Below are positions 48,846 through 58,464 of a stretch of DNA of 64,000 nt, in pieces. Positions within the stretch are counted from its first letter, which is position 1. Each line of letters starts with the position of its first letter. The stretch is from Thermoplasmata archaeon (lineage in GTDB: Archaea; Thermoplasmatota; Thermoplasmata; Thermoplasmatales; GCA-001856825), in NCBI GenBank assembly GCA_021797915.1, contig JAJZYT010000001.1:118067-182066 (forward strand), written 5' to 3'. Both the position numbers and the translations under genes were made by a program. The notes beneath the pieces were generated by a model, which was not told the DNA's origin, did not search any database, and worked only from the letters and a program-made list of their open reading frames with translations.

Positions 48846-50009
48846 TTATCTTTTTCTTACATCTTTGCCGTTTATGATGACTCTCTCTATGATGTCCTCT
48901 CCAAACTTGTAACCTAGCTTGTCAAAGTGTTCCTTCAGTATTACGATGTTAGCATCCTTTCCAACGTGAATTGTTCCCGACTTCTTTGAGAGAGAAAGGA
49001 TGTAGCTTGAATTGAGAGTGCTCATATTGATAAGGTTCTCAATCGTGAAAGGGAAAAGCTGACGCGCAAGAGATATCACCAATGGAAAAGATGTGATATA
49101 GGTGTTCGGTGAGACATCTGATCCTATGGCCAATAACTTCGATTTACTCTTCATATCAGAGAAAATGGACACGTCTTTCCTTAGACTGATTGCTGTAAAA
49201 GGAAGAACTGTAACTGCACCCTTGATTTTGTCGATCTCAGTTCTTCTTGTGTCTATCATGTGGTCGAATGACCTGATATCCAGATTTTTCAGCTTCTCTA
49301 TTCCTCCAAGATTCCTGAGTTCATTTAGGTGAACTCTGCCAGGGATGCCCATACCATTCGCATATCTGATCGCATCCTCTGCGAATTCGGGGGAGAAAGC
49401 ACCTTCATCCACGAAAACATCGACATAATCAATACGGTTCTTGAACTCCTCGATCATCTCTTTAAAATTCTTGAGAAATTGTTTCTCCGTCATATCCTTC
49501 GGAATGACGTGCGCCAATAGCGTTTTCTTAACATGCAGTTCCAGATCAGACTCGATCCTCTCCATCACTTTCAACATTTTCTCTTCAGTTTCTGCTTCAG
49601 TTCCGTAACCGGTCTTGGACTCGAGAATGGCTGTGCCATTCCTCATCATGCTGATTACCCGGTTCTTTGTTTCGCGGTAAAGGGTGTCTTCGTCACACTC
49701 CGTAGTTGCATTTATAGTCTGGTAAATTCCGCCGCCGCTCTTCAGGACTCCTTCATACCCCACCTTCTTCCTTAAATCTATCTCGTTCTCCCGAGTCCCG
49801 GTGAAAACAACATGGGTGTGGGGATCCGTGAATGCTGGAATCGCCCATATGACCTCTTTTTTTGGATTAGAGGTCGGAGTTATGCTCTCTATCTTCCCAT
49901 TTACAATGTTCACGTCCTGGTGTTCTAGAATTTCCAACCTTTCAAATTCAGATCCGGTTACAAATTCTTTATTGAATGGAGTAGCGATATTTACGTTCTC
50001 TACACGCAT
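48846..50009 (-). CDS. hutI: imidazolonepropionase
   Basis: PAFTDPHTHVVFTGTRENEIDLRKKVGYEGVLKSGGGIYQTI, ESKTGYG, VDVFVDEGAFS. Confidence 0.9.
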   Translation of the reverse strand: MRVENVNIATPFNKEFVTGSEFERLEILEHQDVNIVNGKIESITPTSNPKKEVIWAIPAFTDPHTHVVFTGTRENEIDLRKKVGYEGVLKSGGGIYQTINATTECDEDTLYRETKNRVISMMRNGTAILESKTGYGTEAETEEKMLKVMERIESDLELHVKKTLLAHVIPKDMTEKQFLKNFKEMIEEFKNRIDYVDVFVDEGAFSPEFAEDAIRYANGMGIPGRVHLNELRNLGGIEKLKNLDIRSFDHMIDTRRTEIDKIKGAVTVLPFTAISLRKDVSIFSDMKSKSKLLAIGSDVSPNTYITSFPLVISLARQLFPFTIENLINMSTLNSSYILSLSKKSGTIHVGKDANIVILKEHFDKLGYKFGEDIIERVIINGKDVRKR

Positions 50010-50962
50010 TATTTAAGGTATAGGTCCCTGTAACAAGAATCTGCCGCTATAGCCCCGTCAGACGCTGCGACGACTATCTGGGCAAAAGATCCTGCCACGT
50101 CTCCGGCAGCGTAGACCCTTTCCACGTTCGTCCTGCAACTCCTGTCGATCTTGATGAAACCCCTTTCAGTAACTTCCACCCCGATCTGCTTTGCGAGCTC
50201 CGATTGTGGCGCCAGTCCGACGTAAACGAACACGCCATCAAAGTTTTCCTCGAATTCTTGTCCGGTTGCCCTGTCCTTGTATCTTACTGTCTTGACCAGC
50301 TTTCCTTCTCCCTTGATCTCTATGACCTGAACGTTTCTCTTGTAATCTATGCCCATCGATTGTATTTGCTTTACATAGGCATCTTCGCACATGTATTTTG
50401 GCATGAATTCAAATATCTTCAGATCTGAGACAATCTTCTTCATCGAAATGGCTGCAATTGCACCTGAGTTTCCACCGCCAATGACTAGAACCTTCTTGTT
50501 CTTGAACAGCCAACCATCGCACGTGCTGCAATAGCTCACTCCCTTTCCAAAATATTCGCGCTCACCAGGTATGCCAAGGTGCTTGTGTTTTGTTCCAGTT
50601 GCGAAGAGGATTGCCTTAGCCCTGAATTCTCCCTTCTTCGTTTCGAGAAGATAATTCCCACTTTCTTTTTTTATGCTGATTACTTGTGTATTGTCAAGTA
50701 TCTTGGTGTAATTTCTTGCGTGATCAAGGAACTCTTTTGCAAGTTCTGTACCAATTATCTCCGTGAAACCGAGATAGTTCTCTACTAGGGGTGCTTCTAG
50801 AGTCAGTCCGCCTGCTATGGAACCATCAATGACAATATTTGACAGTCCTGCCCTAGTGGCATAAACGGCTGCAGAAAGACCTGCAGCCCCAGCCCCTATG
50901 ATGACTAGATCGAAGTCCCTCTTCTCGATTTCCTGTTTCTCTTCACCTAATACGAGTTCCAA
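50009..50962 (-). CDS. trxB: thioredoxin reductase
   Basis: LVIIGAGAAGLSAAVYATRAGLSNIVID, SYCSTCDGWLFKNKKVLVIGGGNSGAIAA, YAAGDVAGSFAQIVVAASDGAIAA. Confidence 0.9.
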   Translation of the reverse strand: MELVLGEEKQEIEKRDFDLVIIGAGAAGLSAAVYATRAGLSNIVIDGSIAGGLTLEAPLVENYLGFTEIIGTELAKEFLDHARNYTKILDNTQVISIKKESGNYLLETKKGEFRAKAILFATGTKHKHLGIPGEREYFGKGVSYCSTCDGWLFKNKKVLVIGGGNSGAIAAISMKKIVSDLKIFEFMPKYMCEDAYVKQIQSMGIDYKRNVQVIEIKGEGKLVKTVRYKDRATGQEFEENFDGVFVYVGLAPQSELAKQIGVEVTERGFIKIDRSCRTNVERVYAAGDVAGSFAQIVVAASDGAIAADSCYRDLYLK

Positions 50963-50973
50963 CTGAATCCCCC

Positions 50974-52626
50974 TTACATAGGAGGCATTCCGCCCATTCC
51001 TTCCATGCCACCCATGCCTCCAGGAGGCATTCCTCCAGGTGGACCCTCACTTCTGGACTTCTTGGAAGAAATCACATCGTCGATTCTCAGGATCATTGTA
51101 GCTACTTCTGTAGCTGCCTCTATTGCGTGAGACTTCACTCTAACTGGTTCTACAACGTTCTTCTTAAAGAGATCTCCTACCTCTCCTTCCATAGTATCGA
51201 TTCCAGCATTCTTGTTTCCCTTCTGGTGTTCAGATCTCAGTTTCAACAATGAATCGATTGGATCCATCCCAGCATTCTCCGCCAGGGTTCTTGGTACGAT
51301 CTCTAGGGCGTTAGCAAATGTTTCAATGGCGAGCTGTTCCCTTCCACCCACCGTGGGCGCGTATTTCTTGAGTTGATATGCCAGTTCAGCTTCAATTGCT
51401 CCTCCGCCTGTTACAAATGAACCATCTTCTATTGCAACCCCAACCACTTTGAGTGCATCGTGTAGTGCTCTCTCCACTTCATCGATTGTGTGTTGCGTTC
51501 CGCCTCTTATGAGGATTGAAACTGCCTTTGGATATTTGCACCCGGTGATGAATGTTAATTTATCGTCTCCGATTTTCCTCTCTTCCGTCTTCTCTGCATA
51601 TCCAAGGTCTTTGGAAGATAGGTCGTCCAAATTCGTGATTATCTTAGCCCCTGTGGCCTTTGCGATCTTCTCCATGTCGCTCTTCTTTACTCTCCTGACG
51701 GAGTAAATTCCTTCCTTTGCCAGGAAGTGCTGTGCAAGATCGTCTATTCCCTTCTGGCTCATCAGGACATTTGCGCCTGTCTTCTTCACTTTGTCTACCA
51801 TTGCTCTTAGAGTTTCTTCTTCTTGATCTAGGAAAGACTGTATCTTGGACGGATCTGTAATCTGGATCTTCGCGTCTATCTCGGTCTTCTTGATTTCAAG
51901 TCCGGAGTCGATCAGGGCTATCTTTGAATTTTTAACTTCATTTGGCATCCTTGGATGGACCTTCTCCTTGTCGATCACAACCCCCTCTATAAGTTCGGAG
52001 TCAGTTATTCCTCCTCCAAATTTCTTCTGAACTAGGATGTTGTCAACATCAACCATCTTCTTCCCTTCTCTCTCTTCAACTATGTTCTTGACTGCCTTCA
52101 TTGCCATCTTCGCAAGGAATTCAGTTACTCCACCAACATTCTTTCCTGTCATCGCAGTTAGAGCTACATTCTTCAAGATTTCGTCATTTCCTTTCTTGTC
52201 AGAAATGTTTGCAAGTATTTCCAGTGTCTTGTTTGCAGCCAACTTGTATCCATTTGCTATTATTGTTGGGTGCACATGCTGGTCAAGCAGAAGCTCCGCC
52301 TGTTTCAATAATTCGCCCGCTATAACGACTGCGGTGGTAGTTCCATCTCCCACTTCTTGATCCTGACCCTTTGCAATTTCAATTATCATCTTTGCAGTTG
52401 GATGATCTACATCCATCTGCTTCATTATCGTCGCACCATCATTGGATATGGTGATATCTCCCAGGGAATCCACCAGCATCTTGTCCATACCTTTTGGACC
52501 AAGGGCCGATTTGACTGTATCTGCAATAGCCTTTGCGGCTTCTATATTGTTTCTTTGTGCATCTTTACCTGATTCCCTAGTTGAACCTTCTTTCAAAACT
52601 AGGATAGGGATTTGTCCTGATAACAT
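50974..52626 (-). CDS. thermosome subunit (group II chaperonin)
   Basis: KAIADTVKSALGPKGMDKMLVDSLGDITISNDGATIMKQMDVDHPTAKMIIEIAKGQDQEVGDGTTTAVV; Gly/Met-rich C-terminus. Confidence 0.97.
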   Translation of the reverse strand: MLSGQIPILVLKEGSTRESGKDAQRNNIEAAKAIADTVKSALGPKGMDKMLVDSLGDITISNDGATIMKQMDVDHPTAKMIIEIAKGQDQEVGDGTTTAVVIAGELLKQAELLLDQHVHPTIIANGYKLAANKTLEILANISDKKGNDEILKNVALTAMTGKNVGGVTEFLAKMAMKAVKNIVEEREGKKMVDVDNILVQKKFGGGITDSELIEGVVIDKEKVHPRMPNEVKNSKIALIDSGLEIKKTEIDAKIQITDPSKIQSFLDQEEETLRAMVDKVKKTGANVLMSQKGIDDLAQHFLAKEGIYSVRRVKKSDMEKIAKATGAKIITNLDDLSSKDLGYAEKTEERKIGDDKLTFITGCKYPKAVSILIRGGTQHTIDEVERALHDALKVVGVAIEDGSFVTGGGAIEAELAYQLKKYAPTVGGREQLAIETFANALEIVPRTLAENAGMDPIDSLLKLRSEHQKGNKNAGIDTMEGEVGDLFKKNVVEPVRVKSHAIEAATEVATMILRIDDVISSKKSRSEGPPGGMPPGGMGGMEGMGGMPPM

Positions 52627-52927
52627 CTATATTTCACCCTAAAACGGTAATTCGTCCTTCTATATAAATCTTGCAAAATTGGGTTCTATTACTTTAACGG
52701 TCATTTGGTAATTCATGAAATAGTGTGACCATTCGGTAGATGGAAAAATAAAAGGTTGATACTTCGTTGGACACCGGTTACTAGATAAGGTTTCAAATGC
52801 TAAGTTTTGTCATCAATCAAAATTGTCAAATGAACCCACCAACAATCGAGGTTACTAAGTACTTTAAATATCAAGGCCAACTGGCGGTAAACCCGTAGCG
52901 AGCTCAAGTTTTAAATGTGGCAACCTA

Positions 52928-54787
52928 TTATTCCTCGAGTAACCCTATTTCCTTCAAAAATCTGGATGGCTTTGAAATAATTGTTTCGCCCCAAGGCATC
53001 TGTCTAGTTCTTGGATATGAAAGGAGCAACAGACGTTTTGATCTCGTTAATGAAACAAATGCATTTCTTCTTTCTTCGACCATTTGGTCACCCTTTGCTC
53101 GATAATCTGGGAATACGCCCTCAACCATTCCCATTAAAGCAACAAGGTCAAATTCAAGTCCCTTAGCAGAGTGAATGGTTAATAAAGCAATTCCATTTTT
53201 TCTTGAACTTTGAGCGTTTTCCTCTAAGACATAGTTAAGATAAGAACCTAAGGAACGTTGATTGTGATTAGAATTTCTTAAGTAGGAAGTCCAGCGATTA
53301 TGCCATTCCTTGATATCTTTCAATACTAATTCTCTATCGTACTTTTCCAGTGAGGTTTCAACATAGCCTGTAAGATATTCGAGCGAGTCTTTGAGGGAGA
53401 AATTAGAATCAAAATCGTCTATTTTGTTTAGTGCGTTTGAGATAATCTCCCCATTAGTTCCGCCTAACATTCTCATTTTTTCAATCATATTTCTTCTGTC
53501 AATATCTTTTCCAACCAATTCTCGAGGATTAATCATCGACTTCCATCTCGTCAGCAACTCGCCCAAATGAAGCATATCTTGCGGATTTGAGAGAATCTCT
53601 AGAGCCAGTTCAAATTCTTTTATAAGTTCTGACTCGTCCAATTGTTGGTCAAGTTCTAGCTTATAGTATGGAATTCCTTTTGATTTAAGTTTTGTCTCGA
53701 TTTGATTGAGCACATATCTGTTCCTCCCGATAAGGGCGAATTTTTCCCAATCAATAACACCCTTCATGGGCCGATATTCCTTTTCAGCCAGTTTCAGTAG
53801 TCTTTCAAGAACCAAATCTGCTTCTCTTTCCTCATCTTGCCCAACTATGAGTGATACCATCCCTTCAATAGGTAGCCGTTCAGAGACCTGAAATTCTGGC
53901 ATTAATTTATGCGCCGCTTCTATAATTGCTCTTGCAGAGCGAAAGTTTTCTTCAAGCGTAATTGTCCTTGCGTAAAAGTCTTCCTTGAACTGTTCCATGT
54001 ATTTTGGGCTGGAGCCAATGAATCCAAATATCGATTGGTTGGGGTCTCCAACCATTACTACGTTCCTAATGTTAGACTGACAAAGCAATTTAATAATTTC
54101 ATACTGTGCATAGTTAAGATCTTGCGACTCGTCAACACAAATATACCTATATTGCCTTCTATACAAGTCTGCAGTCCCAGGTGATCTAATAAAAAGTTCA
54201 TATGTCTTTATAAGCAGATCATCGAAATCCATAAGATTTGACGATTTTAAGGCAGCATCGTATGCCTGGTATATTCTGCGGTCCCTTTCATCAGTTACTG
54301 ATTCTGGCAGTATGAGTTGGCGTTTAAACTGACTGATAATGTTTATCCAATGGGACAGCAATTTCTCTCGGTCTTTATCATTATTCATTTCTTTTAAGGA
54401 ATTCGTAATGTCCAAATCGAAGTCTAATGCTTCCAGTAAAACACTTTTCTTGTCTTCTAGGGAATTCAAGATATGAATATCACCATCGATTCCAATGGGT
54501 TTTCCTCTATCTCTTAAAACCTTGTAACAGAAACTGTGAATTGTTCCCACGAATACACGCTTCTCAAGATTACTAACATCCATCATTCGTTCCTTCATTT
54601 CATCTGCAGCCTTGTTTGTGAATGTTAATGCGAGAACATGAAAATTCCCTTTTAATTTCGTTAGAACGAATTTGATTCTTTCAGTTACTACTTTTGTCTT
54701 TCCAGTTCCTGGCCCAGCAATTACCAGAATTGACTCATTATCGGATTCTACAATTTCTCGTTGCTTTGGAGATAATTCTCCTTCCAT
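52928..54787 (-). CDS. UvrD/Rep-family superfamily I helicase (GajB-like)
   Basis: LVIAGPGTGKTKVVTERI, LTFTNKAADEMKER, ICVDESQDLNYAQYEII, VGDPNQSIFGF, LTIHSAKGLEFDLVALMG; starts immediately after the OLD gene stop. Confidence 0.9.
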   Translation of the reverse strand: MEGELSPKQREIVESDNESILVIAGPGTGKTKVVTERIKFVLTKLKGNFHVLALTFTNKAADEMKERMMDVSNLEKRVFVGTIHSFCYKVLRDRGKPIGIDGDIHILNSLEDKKSVLLEALDFDLDITNSLKEMNNDKDREKLLSHWINIISQFKRQLILPESVTDERDRRIYQAYDAALKSSNLMDFDDLLIKTYELFIRSPGTADLYRRQYRYICVDESQDLNYAQYEIIKLLCQSNIRNVVMVGDPNQSIFGFIGSSPKYMEQFKEDFYARTITLEENFRSARAIIEAAHKLMPEFQVSERLPIEGMVSLIVGQDEEREADLVLERLLKLAEKEYRPMKGVIDWEKFALIGRNRYVLNQIETKLKSKGIPYYKLELDQQLDESELIKEFELALEILSNPQDMLHLGELLTRWKSMINPRELVGKDIDRRNMIEKMRMLGGTNGEIISNALNKIDDFDSNFSLKDSLEYLTGYVETSLEKYDRELVLKDIKEWHNRWTSYLRNSNHNQRSLGSYLNYVLEENAQSSRKNGIALLTIHSAKGLEFDLVALMGMVEGVFPDYRAKGDQMVEERRNAFVSLTRSKRLLLLSYPRTRQMPWGETIISKPSRFLKEIGLLEE

Positions 54788-56572
54788 TCACGATCCCTTC
54801 TTTAGTCCCAGATCATCGGAGACTTTTTCAAAAAGTTCTCTGACTACACCAGGAACCCTAAGATTGACATCTTTCATATTTACGATAGCCCGAGCGACCC
54901 TTGAAGCGTAAACCAGCTTATGGGTAGATAGCTCCTTACTTATTTTCTCCAGAGATGCTTGTTTGAATTCTTTCAGAGCTGCCTCCTTGTGCAATTTATT
55001 TGTACCCTTCGTTTCAGCAATCATCTCTGCAAGTACGTCTCTATATTCTTCACTTGATACATATTCTTCAAAATTCTTACCATCGGGTATGATAAATATA
55101 TTCGGGTCAGAAATGGTGCGCCCCACTTTTAAAACGGCATTTTCCACTGCTTTTGTAGGGCCGACTTCACCATCCGAAAATATGTACCATCTTATTTGGA
55201 ACCTAGTTGCCAATAATAAAAAAGGATAATAATTCAGTCCATTTACATTGACCATGCTTATTCCTAGCGCAGTATGATCTTGTCCCCAATAGTTCATAGC
55301 AAAAATTGGAATGGCCTGGTCCTCTGTCTCTTCCCCTTCATATAGAATCATCGCTCTTGAAAAAAGGATGTCCCCGTGGGTTTTGAGAGCTTTTCTTCTA
55401 ATTAGCAGCTCATCTTCATCTGTTAAAGTTGGTTTCTCAATTGATACCGTGACCGTATCATTCGCGTTCTTGTAGAAATATCTTAAGTCTGTAAGACTTA
55501 TCTGGCTAGCTAGCCACGAAGAATGTGTACTAATTATTTTTTGACCAATCATGTCCCTTACTAAAGTGTAAAAGGAAATTTCAGCTTGAGGGTGTAAGTG
55601 TGATTCAGGCTCTTCTAGAGCTAGTAGAGGATGAATTCCCAATCCTGGATTTGTCTTAATTTTCCAATCAATGAATGCCTTGAAAATCAAAACTGAAGCT
55701 ACACTTCTTGTTCCAGAACTATGTCTTTCTATTGGAAAGCTACTAGATCCTTTTGTAGTGAAGCCTATCCCGACATTGTCGGTTAAGTCTCTCACTCTTG
55801 AAGGGATTGTTGTGATAGATACTCCATCACTTTCAGAATTGAAGGTCCTGTTCAGTTCATTAAGATCACCCTTGATTTCATTTAAGACCTCTGTCTCTGA
55901 CACTCTTTTGTTGATGTAAGATATCATATCTACAATCTCTTTGCTCTCATTTTCATCGAGCCTAACATTAGATACCATTTGATGCCATATAGATGATGAC
56001 CGTTCGATATCTGTCTTAACGTCTCGGTTGGTATCCAAAACGTAAAGGGAAATAGGTTCTATTCTATCGAAACCTACAGTCATCTTTAAACTTGATAGCG
56101 ACAGAGATTCGGGATCTTTTGTCCATTCCTTAAGGTACTTTCTCTCGATATCGTATTTTAGTTCGTCTTTGTTCCAATATATTCTAGTTCTTATTCCGAC
56201 AAATTCATCCAAGTTATCTTCTTGAGAAATGCCTTCTCCCCAGTGACCTAACCAATAGTTTTCTTCGGTAAATTTAGATACAATCGTTCCAGTTTCATCT
56301 GTAGGTTGAATTTTTATGTCAATTAGGGCCTCTCGTTCTTCAGGGGGATTGGTCTCATTTGGATCGATGTATATATCCTCCCTTTCGACCCTCTTTACCC
56401 CACTTCCTATTGCAATCTTTATTGCATCTATGAAATTAGACTTCCCTGCGTTATTTTCTCCAATAAAAACTGTCAACCAGTTAAGTGTCATATCCACTTT
56501 TCTTAGAGACCTAAAATTCCGAATTCTAACTTCTGTTAGCTTAATCCCGCTGTAAAACCTTTTAGAACTCAT
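54788..56572 (-). CDS. OLD-family ATP-dependent nuclease (ATPase + TOPRIM; GajA-like)
   Basis: FIGENNAGKSNFIDAIKIAIG Walker A, SSGTRSVASVLIFKAF signature, LLALEEPESHLHPQAE Walker B, ISTHSSW; TOPRIM ILYEGEETEDQAIP and FSDGE. Confidence 0.88.
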   Translation of the reverse strand: MSSKRFYSGIKLTEVRIRNFRSLRKVDMTLNWLTVFIGENNAGKSNFIDAIKIAIGSGVKRVEREDIYIDPNETNPPEEREALIDIKIQPTDETGTIVSKFTEENYWLGHWGEGISQEDNLDEFVGIRTRIYWNKDELKYDIERKYLKEWTKDPESLSLSSLKMTVGFDRIEPISLYVLDTNRDVKTDIERSSSIWHQMVSNVRLDENESKEIVDMISYINKRVSETEVLNEIKGDLNELNRTFNSESDGVSITTIPSRVRDLTDNVGIGFTTKGSSSFPIERHSSGTRSVASVLIFKAFIDWKIKTNPGLGIHPLLALEEPESHLHPQAEISFYTLVRDMIGQKIISTHSSWLASQISLTDLRYFYKNANDTVTVSIEKPTLTDEDELLIRRKALKTHGDILFSRAMILYEGEETEDQAIPIFAMNYWGQDHTALGISMVNVNGLNYYPFLLLATRFQIRWYIFSDGEVGPTKAVENAVLKVGRTISDPNIFIIPDGKNFEEYVSSEEYRDVLAEMIAETKGTNKLHKEAALKEFKQASLEKISKELSTHKLVYASRVARAIVNMKDVNLRVPGVVRELFEKVSDDLGLKKGS

Positions 56573-56885
56573 CTCAGAACGTCGCCTCTGGAATAGGACT
56601 AAAGTGGTTAAGTTGCCGAGAAGGAACAGGGACGTTGAGATAATGTCCAGTCAATATAGCTTCAAATATACCCGATGCTAACATGGTTCTGCCTTTCCCG
56701 TGGTATGATTTACAACTACTTCTTTTGAATAACGAATAATCAGTTTTAAATTCCAGTGTTTTGGGCAGGTAAGTCTCCCCTTTACATGTTATTTACCTAT
56801 AACGATTAAAGTCTTTCGTAGATTTATTTAATATAACTCTCTTAGAAATTCAGGACACGATGAATTCAGCCAAAGAATTAAGACT

Positions 56886-57075
56886 CTAACTCCTCAATAT
56901 CATGGGGAATAACTTGATTCCAAGAAGCTCTTCTATCTCTTCTGCCCTCTCTTTTGCATTTCTGAATAGCGTTCTTGCGTCATGTCTTTCCTTAGTTTCT
57001 GATACTTCCTGGGCAAGATAGAACCTCGTTGCATCATCCATAAGGGCAAAGACGTACTTCCTGATTCTGATGGAT
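56886..57075 (-). pseudogene. DDE transposase fragment (IS relic)
   Basis: Minus frame not in the ORF track: IRIRKYVFALMDDATRFYLAQEVSETKERHDARTLFRNAKERAEEIEELLGIKLFPMILRS*; compare LTYLFSMMDDETRFWISSMVADHKGVSDVRQMYQDAKEV in the transposase at 62489-63196. Confidence 0.6.
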
Positions 57076-57403
57076 GATGGGTTTCATCTATTTCTGGTAG
57101 GTAGGTAAGACGATCTTTCGCCATCCTTAACTCTGCAATGCAAAGTTTGATGTGAACCTGGTAACGAAGGGTATTTTGACTTTCGTCAATGTACGATTCC
57201 TCTCTTGTTGATCCCACTTCATGTTGAACCCGCCAGTCCTCATTTCCGGATGGAAAAAAATCACCAAGAAGTTTGATAGCTCCCTGATAAACGTAATGGT
57301 AGTTATCGTCGTAAATCTTGGAATAGGGAGCATTTTGTATTTCCTTAAATCGTTTGATCTTCTTATTTAAGAGATCAATTGCTTTCTTCTTTGGAACTAT
57401 CAT
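56933..57403 (-). CDS. hypothetical protein, C-terminus apparently replaced by out-of-frame IS relic
   Basis: 156-aa ORF; about the last 45 residues (from DETHHPSESG) are the wrong-frame reading of the transposase fragment. Confidence 0.45.
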   Translation of the reverse strand: MIVPKKKAIDLLNKKIKRFKEIQNAPYSKIYDDNYHYVYQGAIKLLGDFFPSGNEDWRVQHEVGSTREESYIDESQNTLRYQVHIKLCIAELRMAKDRLTYLPEIDETHHPSESGSTSLPLWMMQRGSILPRKYQKLRKDMTQERYSEMQKRGQKR

Positions 57404-57586
57404 AGAAGTTTGCCTCTATCACTGTATGGTCTTTAGTTCCCTCTTTTTCTTTTCCATTTAGACATCTCCTAGGTTTAAGTACCGAACCAAATTCAAGACA
57501 TTCCTGTAAACAAAAACTAAAGTTGAATAATCCGGAGTTTGTATCACGCTCTTATCTTTGACGTATTTGTGGAGTATATCGAGGTT

Positions 57587-58391
57587 CTAGTCTATGATTT
57601 TCCTTATATGGCTTCCGCATAAATCCTCAAGGCTCTCTCTAGCCTTCCCCTCGTAACCTTCCAGTTTAGAACTCAATATTAATTCCTTCAACCTTCGTCG
57701 CTCTCCCTCTGGTTTGTTCTTATCAATCTCAGTTAATTCGTTCATTAGAAAATTCCTTAGAGCTATAGCTGCATCTTCTGTCTTGCCACCTTGGAGGAAT
57801 TGTATTATCTCTTGCATAATTTTGTACGCATTTGCTTCAGTTTGGTATTGAACTAAGTCTAGCAGTGAAATCCTTTCTATGATATCATCCTCTAATTGAA
57901 TGTGTATATCAGACTTATTTGTTGGTTTTGGATGAACTACCCGAGTTACTTTTGGAATTTAGAAGATTGAACTGGCAAACAACTTTTCATGATCTGGAAT
58001 ACCTATGAGAACTCCCGGACCGCTAAAGTCAATTATTATGCGTGATTTAGCGCGGTTTCTGCAAAATAAGTCTCCGGATCTCGGGAGTTAGTGGGACATC
58101 TATGTAAAATCCATAATTCCAGCCACCATCAGTCGGTAGATCGAAATAACCTAAATCTAATGCCTTTTTGTTTGCTTCAACAAACTTAATTCCCGACTTT
58201 CCAGATAAAAATATAGAATTGAAGGCAACGGAAGCAGGTTTTTCCCATCCTTCAAATGGTGATTTACAACTTTCTAAGTCCATTTCAATCTTGACTCTTA
58301 ACAAATGCCGGTGGGAGATTGAAGAAACTGGAACTATAGCAGATCCCGCGTATGTTAATCTTGAGCAAGTTAAATACATCATAAATTTCAC
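57587..58391 (-). pseudogene. decayed about 270-aa hypothetical protein (one frameshift, one in-frame stop)
   Basis: Frame 1 ends ...DVPLTPEIRRLILQKPR*; the next frame continues RNRAKSRIIIDFSGPGVLIGIPDHEKLFASSIF-TAA(57959-57961)-IPKVTRVVHPKPTNKSDIHIQLEDDIIERISLLDLVQYQTEANAYKIMQEIIQFLQGGK..., joining the tracked 76-aa ORF in frame. Confidence 0.6.
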
Positions 58392-58464
58392 CTATGCCTT
58401 CTTCTTTTCCACTTTCAGTTTTCTCTGCACAGTCTATGGTTCAGATTTTTTCTTCAATCGATCT

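Noticed and set aside
56576-56790. About 71-codon open minus frame before the OLD gene (TLEFKTDYSLFKRSSCKSYHGKGRTMLASGIFEAILTGHYLNVPVPSRQ...)
   Set aside because: No clear start codon and no recognised family; might be a gene tail but cannot be supported.
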